Below, piece after piece: positions 57,601-64,000 of a stretch of 64,000 nucleotides of DNA. Each line of letters starts with the position of its first letter. Positions within the stretch are counted from its first letter, which is position 1. The notes beneath the pieces are model-generated. The model searched no databases. It worked only from the letters and a program-made list of their open reading frames with translations, and was not told where the DNA came from. The DNA is from Chondrosia reniformis (lineage: Eukaryota; Porifera; Demospongiae; Chondrillida; Chondrillidae): contig OX359194.1 in NCBI GenBank assembly GCA_947172415.1, positions 1,364,001-1,428,000 on the forward strand, in the 5' to 3' direction. Position numbers and translations under genes: made by a program.

Positions 57601-60055
57601 CACAGACACCTATGGAGTATGTTCAATGAGTTTTTGAAATTTTGATGGAACTTAAAATTTGCCATATCTCTCACCATACATTAACTTTGTATAGCAGCAT
57701 TTAATGTACATTGAGGGCTGTAATTATAATACTCTCAAATGGAGAGCTATAAAGCTGAAACTTTGTGTCATCATTCACAGACATCTATAGAGCATGTCCA
57801 ATGTGATTTTGAAATTTTGATGGAACTTAAAATTTGCCATATCTCTTAACAACCATTAGCAGCATTTAATGTACATTGAGAGTTGTAACTCAATGAAATG
57901 GAGAACTATGAAGCTAACACTTTGTGTCAGCATTTACAGACATCTATAGAGCATGTCCAATGTGATTTTGAAATTTTGATGGAACTTTAAATTTGCCCTA
58001 TCTCTCACCATACATTAACTTTGTATAGCAGCATTTAATGTACATTGAGGGCTGTAATTATAATACTCTCAAATGGAGAGCTATAAAGCTGAAACTTTGT
58101 GTCATCATTCACAGACATCTATAGAGCATGTCCAATGTGATTTTGAAATTTTGATGGAACTTAAAATTTGCCATATCTCTTAACAACCATTAGCAGCATT
58201 TAATGTACATTGAGAGTTGTAACTCAATGAAATGGAGAACTATGAAGCTAACACTTTGTGTCAGCATTTACAGACATCTATAGAGCATGTCCAATGTGAT
58301 TTTGAAATTTTGATAGAACTTTAAATTTGCCATATCTCTCACCATACATTAACTTTGTATACCAGATGTAAATGTACATTGAGGGTTGTAACTCAATCAA
58401 AGGGAGAGATATATGAAGCTAACACTTTGTGTCAGCATTCACAGACTTCTATAGAGCATGTCCAAAGTGATTTTGAAATTTTGATGGAACTTAAAATTTG
58501 TCCTATCTCTCACCATACATTAACTTTGTATACCAGATGTAAATGTACATTGAGGGCTGTAATACTTTCAAATGGAGAGCTATAAAGCTGTGACTTTGTG
58601 TCATCATTCACAGACACCTATGGAGTATATTCAATGAGTTTTTGAAATTTTGATGGAACTTAAAATTTGCCATATCTCTCACCATACATTAACTTTGTAT
58701 AGCAGCATTTAATGTACATTGAGGGCTGTAATTATAATAATTTCAAATGGAGAGCTATAAAGCTGAAACTTTGTGTCATCATTCACAGACATCTATAGAG
58801 CATGTCCAATGTGATTTTGAAATTTTGATGGAACTTAAAATTTGCCATATCTCTTAACAACCATTAACTGTGTATAGCAGCATTTAATGTACATTGAGGG
58901 TTGTAACTCATGCGATCAATGAAATGGAGAAATATGAAGCTAACACTTTGTGTCAGCATTCACAGACATCTATAAAGCATGTCCAATGTGATTTTGAAAT
59001 TTTGACGGAACTTTAAATTTGCCATATCTCTCACCATACATTAACTTTGTATACCAGATGTAAATGTACATTGAGGGTTGTAACTCAATCAAAGGGAGAG
59101 ATAAGAAGCTAACACTTTGTGTCAGCATTCACAGACTTCTATAGAGTATGTCCAAAGTGATTTTGAAATTTTGATGGAACTTAAAATTTGCCCTATCTCT
59201 CACCATACATTAACTTTGTAAACCAGAATTTAATGTACATTGAGGATTTTAACTGTATCAAACGGAAAGATATGAAGCTAACACTTTGTGTCAGCATTCA
59301 CAGACACCTATGGAGTATGTTCAATGAGTTTTTGAAATTTTGATGGAACTTAAAATTTGCCATATCTCTCACCATACATTAACTTTGTATACCAGAATTT
59401 AATGTACATTGAGGATTTTAACTGTATCAAATGGAGAGACATGAAGCTCACATTTTGTGTCAGCATTCACAGACATCTATAGAGCATGTCCAATGTGATT
59501 TTGAAATTTTGATGGAACTTAAAATTTGCCCTATATCTCACCATACATTAACTTTGTATACCAGAAGTAAATGTACATTGAGGATTTTAACTGTATCAAA
59601 CGGAAATATATGAAGCTGTGACTTTGTGTCAGCATTCACAGACACCTATGGAGTATGTTCAATGAGTTTTGAAATTTTGATGGAACTTAAAATTTGCCAT
59701 ATCTCTCACCATACTTTAACTTTGTATATCAGAATTAAATGTACATTGAGGGTTGTAACTCAATGAAATGGAGAGATATGAAGCTAACACTTTGTGTCAG
59801 CATTCACAGACACCTATGGAGTATGTTCAATGAGTTTTTGAAATTTTGATGGAACTTAAAATTTGTCTCACCATATGTATGTACGTATGGTGTGAGATAG
59901 GGAAATTTATAGGTATCCATAAAATTTCAAAAACTCATTGAACATAATTTATGGAGGTCTGTGAATGCTGAGACCAAGTATTAGCTTCATATCTTTCAAT
60001 TTTATAGAGTTACAGCCCTAAATGTACATAAAATTCTTATAAACGAAGTTAATGG
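51677..60055 (+). repeat. Satellite array A5, about 49 monomers
   Basis: Longest run, with nested duplications of 3 monomers (511 bp, 53847 to 54358) and about 4 monomers (about 657 bp, near 52354 and 53011). Shortened monomers missing ACTTTGTATA are also repeated (near 52800, 53460, 56680, 57850 and 58190). Ends in an inverted monomer. Confidence 0.95.
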
Positions 60056-61251
60056 ACCGACCGTAGCTAATTACATATAGACAGAATATATTTAAAAACA
60101 TTTTTGGAGCTACAGTTTCTTTAAAAAAAACATTATTTAGCATATATATAGAAATTTGAATCTGTACATTACGCTAAAACTTAAGTTTGGAATTAGACTT
60201 AGAGTAATTCATACAGCCGTGTCAGTTGAAATATCGATCATAAACATTAATATCGTTAAGGCGATAAATATTGGACCTCGCACTATCTCTAGTTTTCTGT
60301 ATCATGAAAAGTCGCTCTCCTCCCTCCACCAACACACATACAGGCGTTTATCCATTTGCCACAGTTTTGAGATGTATTGGAAATACTGCGTATGTGTGTA
60401 AAATTGCTTGGAACGATTCACTGGTCAGGAATTAGAGTGGAAAAAATTGACGATTTCTCGAAAATAATTGGGATCAGAAAAGTCGTTCTCCTCGGCCCAT
60501 CAAGACACTTACAGGATTATTTCCGCTTTCCCCAGTTTTCAGATGAACTACTAATACTGCCTATGTCTTTAAACTTGCTTGGAACGATTCACCGATCTGG
60601 AAATAACGAGAAATATATAAAAAAAGCTCCAACCACAACCGTTTTCTTTGGACAAAACTTCATATAAATAGAAGCGAAAAACCTTATATAGTAGGCCTAC
60701 CTGGACACATCTCTATGGTGGTTGCGGTTCCCATAGGGGTTGGTAGCGCTTAGACTCTGAAGCTGTCTCCTAATCGGTTGGTGCCATAGAGACGTGCTCA
60801 CCAATAATCCGGATTTCGGGGGGGTTCCACGTAATGTGGGATTGGCATCTGATATCTTAGGATTCATATGAGTCGGCCATATCGAGAAGAACTGGTTCTT
60901 CTCACGCAAGTGACACCCAAAGCTCAACTCGGCAGAGCGTTACCACCGATCCCGGCCTCTGAGCGTCGTGGATGGTAGCGTTCGGTATGGTCCAACTTTT
61001 TTTCTTTGGAGTTTCGTTGGCTGTCGATTGACGAAATTTCACTTTAACGAAGTCCATATATTATAAATGGATAGATCGTACTTCAATAACAATCAAGTAC
61101 TGCACATTGCATTTCCCAATGTATAAAAAAATTAGAAAGTCTTCTAGATTTTCGGATATACTATCGAATTTTATCTTTGAATACACCTTCTAACGGTCGG
61201 CCATATATAGTATTACGCAATTTTCTCTAATACAGTACATTTTAACTGTAG
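60056..61251 (+). repeat. 1.2-kb inter-satellite block B5
   Basis: Same block. It shares CTGGTCAGGAATTAG with B4 and B6, against CTGGTCTGGAATTAG in B1-B3; ATGAACTACTAATACTG is shared with B6 only. Confidence 0.9.
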
Positions 61252-62927
61252 TTATGTAACTCTATCAAATGGAAAGATATGAAGCTGTGACTTTGTGTCA
61301 GCATTCACAGACTTCTATAGAGCTTGTCCAATGTGTTTTTGAAATTTTGATGGCACTTAAAATTTGCCCTATCTCTCACCATACATTAACTTTGTATACC
61401 AGAATTAAATGTACATTGATCATGAGGGTTGTAACTCAATCAAAGGGAGAGATATGAAGCTAACACTTTGTGTCAGCATTCACAGACACCTATGGAGTAT
61501 GTCCAATGTGTTTTTGAAATTTTGATGGTACTTAAAATTTGCCATATCTCTCACCATACATTAACTTTGTATAGCAGCATTTAATGTACATTGAGGGCTG
61601 TAATTATAATAATTTCAAATGGAGAGCTATAAAGCTGAAACTTTGTGTCATCATTCACAGACATCTATAGAGCATGTCCAATGTGATTTTGAAATTTTGA
61701 TGGAACTTAAAATTTGCCATATCTCTTAACAACCATTAACTGTGTATAGCAGCATTTAATGTACATTGAGGGTTGTAACTCATGCGATCAATGAAATGGA
61801 GAAATATGAAGCTAACACTTTGTGTCAGCATTCACAGACATCTATAAAGCATGTCCAATGTGATTTTGAAATTTTGACGGAACTTTAAATTTGCCATATC
61901 TCTCACCATACATTAACTTTGTATACCAGATGTAAATGTACATTGAGGGTTGTAACTCAATCAAAGGGAGAGATAAGAAGCTAACACTTTGTGTCAGCAT
62001 TCACAGACTTCTATAGAGTATGTCCAAAGTGATTTTGAAATTTTGATGGAACTTAAAATTTGCCCTATCTCTCACCATACATTAACTTTGTAAACCAGAA
62101 TTTAATGTACATTGAGGATTTTAACTGTATCAAACGGAAAGATATGAAGCTAACACTTTGTGTCAGCATTCACAGACACCTATGGAGTATGTTCAATGAG
62201 TTTTTGAAATTTTGATGGAACTTAAAATTTGCCATATCTCTCACCATACATTAACTTTGTATACCAGAATTTAATGTACATTGAGGATTTTAACTGTATC
62301 AAATGGAGAGACATGAAGCTCACATTTTGTGTCAGCATTCACAGACATCTATAGAGCATGTCCAATGTGATTTTGAAATTTTGATGGAACTTAAAATTTG
62401 CCCTATATCTCACCATACATTAACTTTGTATACCAGAAGTAAATGTACATTGAGGATTTTAACTGTATCAAACGGAAATATATGAAGCTGTGACTTTGTG
62501 TCAGCATTCACAGACACCTATGGAGTATGTTCAATGAGTTTTGAAATTTTGATGGAACTTAAAATTTGCCATATCTCTCACCATACTTTAACTTTGTATA
62601 TCAGAATTAAATGTACATTGAGGGTTGTAACTCAATGAAATGGAGAGATATGAAGCTAACACTTTGTGTCAGCATTCACAGACACCTATGGAGTATGTTC
62701 AATGAGTTTTTGAAATTTTGATGGAACTTAAAATTTGTCTCACCATATGTATGTACGTATGGTGTGAGATAGGGAAATTTATAGGTATCCATAAAATTTC
62801 AAAAACTCATTGAACATAATTTATGGAGGTCTGTGAATGCTGAGACCAAGTATTAGCTTCATATCTTTCAATTTTATAGAGTTACAGCCCTAAATGTACA
62901 TAAAATTCTTATAAACGAAGTTAATGG
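61252..62927 (+). repeat. Satellite array A6, about 10 monomers
   Basis: Repeats the end of A5 with an offset of 2872 bp (for example ACTCATGCGATCAATG at about 58906 and 61778). Ends in an inverted monomer. Confidence 0.95.
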
Positions 62928-64000
62928 ACCGACCGTAGCTAATTACATATAGACAGAATATATTTAAAAACATTTTTGGAGCTACAGTTTCTTTAAAAAA
63001 AACATTATTTAGCATATATATAGAAATTTGAATCTGTACATTACGCTAAAACTTAAGTTTGGAATTAGACTTAGAGTAATTCATACAGCCGTGTCAGTTG
63101 AAATATCGATCATAAACATTAATATCGTTAAGGCGATAAATATTGGACCTCGCACTATCTCTAGTTTTCTGTATCATGAAAAGTCGCTCTCCTCCCTCCA
63201 CCAACACACATACAGGCGTTTATCCATTTGCCACAGTTTTGAGATGTATTGGAAATACTGCGTATGTGTGTAAAATTGCTTGGAACGATTCACTGGTCAG
63301 GAATTAGAGTGGAAAAAATTGACGATTTCTCGAAAATAATTGGGATCAGAAAAGTCGTTCTCCTCGGCCCATCAAGACACTTACAGGATTATTTCCGCTT
63401 TCCCCAGTTTTCAGATGAACTACTAATACTGCCTATGTCTTTAAACTTGCTTGGAACGATTCACCGATCTGGAAATAACGAGAAATATATAAAAAAAGCT
63501 CCAACCACAACCGTTTTCTTTGGACAAAACTTCATATAAATAGAAGCGAAAAACCTTATATAGTAGGCCTACCTGGACACATCTCTATGGTGGTTGCGGT
63601 TCCCATAGGGGTTGGTAGCGCTTAGACTCTGAAGCTGTCTCCTAATCGGTTGGTGCCATAGAGACGTGCTCACCAATAATCCGGATTTCGGGGGGGTTCC
63701 ACGTAATGTGGGATTGGCATCTGATATCTTAGGATTCATATGAGTCGGCCATATCGAGAAGAACTGGTTCTTCTCACGCAAGTGACACCCAAAGCTCAAC
63801 TCGGCAGAGCGTTACCACCGATCCCGGCCTCTGCATGAGCGTCGTGGATGGTAGCGTTCGGTATGGTCCAACTTTTTTTCTTTGGAGTTTCGTTGGCTGT
63901 CGATTGACGAAATTTCACTTTAACGAAGTCCATATATTATAAATGGATAGATCGTACTTCAATAACAATCAAGTACTGCACATTGCATTTCCCAATGTAT
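62928..64000 (+). repeat. 1.2-kb inter-satellite block B6, cut by the window end
   Basis: Offset of 2872 bp from B5. It carries a 4-nt insertion (CTCTG-CATG-AGCG) near 63834 that is absent from the other copies. Confidence 0.9.

Noticed and set aside
36738-62485. Many 60-codon frames in the satellite array
   Set aside because: By-products of the monomer sequence; they vary by substitution and indel like the rest of the repeat and show no domain.
35626-63799. 81-, 96- and 76-codon frames in the 1.2-kb blocks as transposase remains
   Set aside because: No recognisable transposase motif, and the first relies on a non-ATG start.

Overview
The window is animal nuclear DNA, most probably from a demosponge (an Amphimedon-like genome is my best guess). 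The reasons are AT-rich sequence full of TACGTA motifs, spliced genes with mostly short GT-AG introns, and animal families (synaptotagmin-type double C2 protein, histamine N-methyltransferase-like enzymes, a NIDO/fibronectin-III membrane protein). The species call is inference. Nothing bacterial, viral or CRISPR-like was found.

Left part (1-14.3 kb): a perfect 134-bp inverted repeat (479-770); an intronless secreted serine protease with a His/Asp/Ser triad (1563-2633); and an eight-exon single-pass membrane protein (5050-13383) with signal peptide, NIDO domain, two FN3 domains, a Ser/Thr-rich stalk and one transmembrane helix. All of its intron phases agree. An unrecognised 231-codon gene with a damaged 3' end follows (13622-14317).

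Middle part (14.1-30.7 kb): five tandem copies of a ~2.69-kb unit. Each unit carries, on the minus strand, a complete HNMT-like methyltransferase gene and a copy of the last coding exon of a synaptotagmin-like gene; units 2, 4 and 5 also carry the 3' end of the unrecognised plus-strand gene. The synaptotagmin-like gene itself starts at 30708 and reads leftwards into the array. Its exon 7 splices in phase to the terminal-exon copy of unit 5 (26252-26418), giving 417 residues. The unit therefore spans the boundary between neighbouring genes, so one synaptotagmin promoter faces five candidate last exons with methyltransferase genes between them. Intron 1 of this gene is almost entirely a 28/29-bp minisatellite that is open in frame with both neighbouring exons.

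Right part (34.7-64 kb): about 29 kb of a ~169-bp satellite (well over 100 monomers), interrupted six times by a near-identical ~1.2-kb block. Each block has one inverted satellite monomer on its left and direct monomers on its right, so the composite looks like a foldback element whose terminal repeats became a satellite. Higher-order tandem copies exist at several scales (3712, 2872, 1182, 1006 and 511 bp). One block copy holds a 621-bp piggyBac-like non-autonomous element at a TTAA site, with the empty site preserved in the other blocks. A small twin-CX9C (CHCH) protein gene (34150-34401) lies about 280 bp from the edge of the array.
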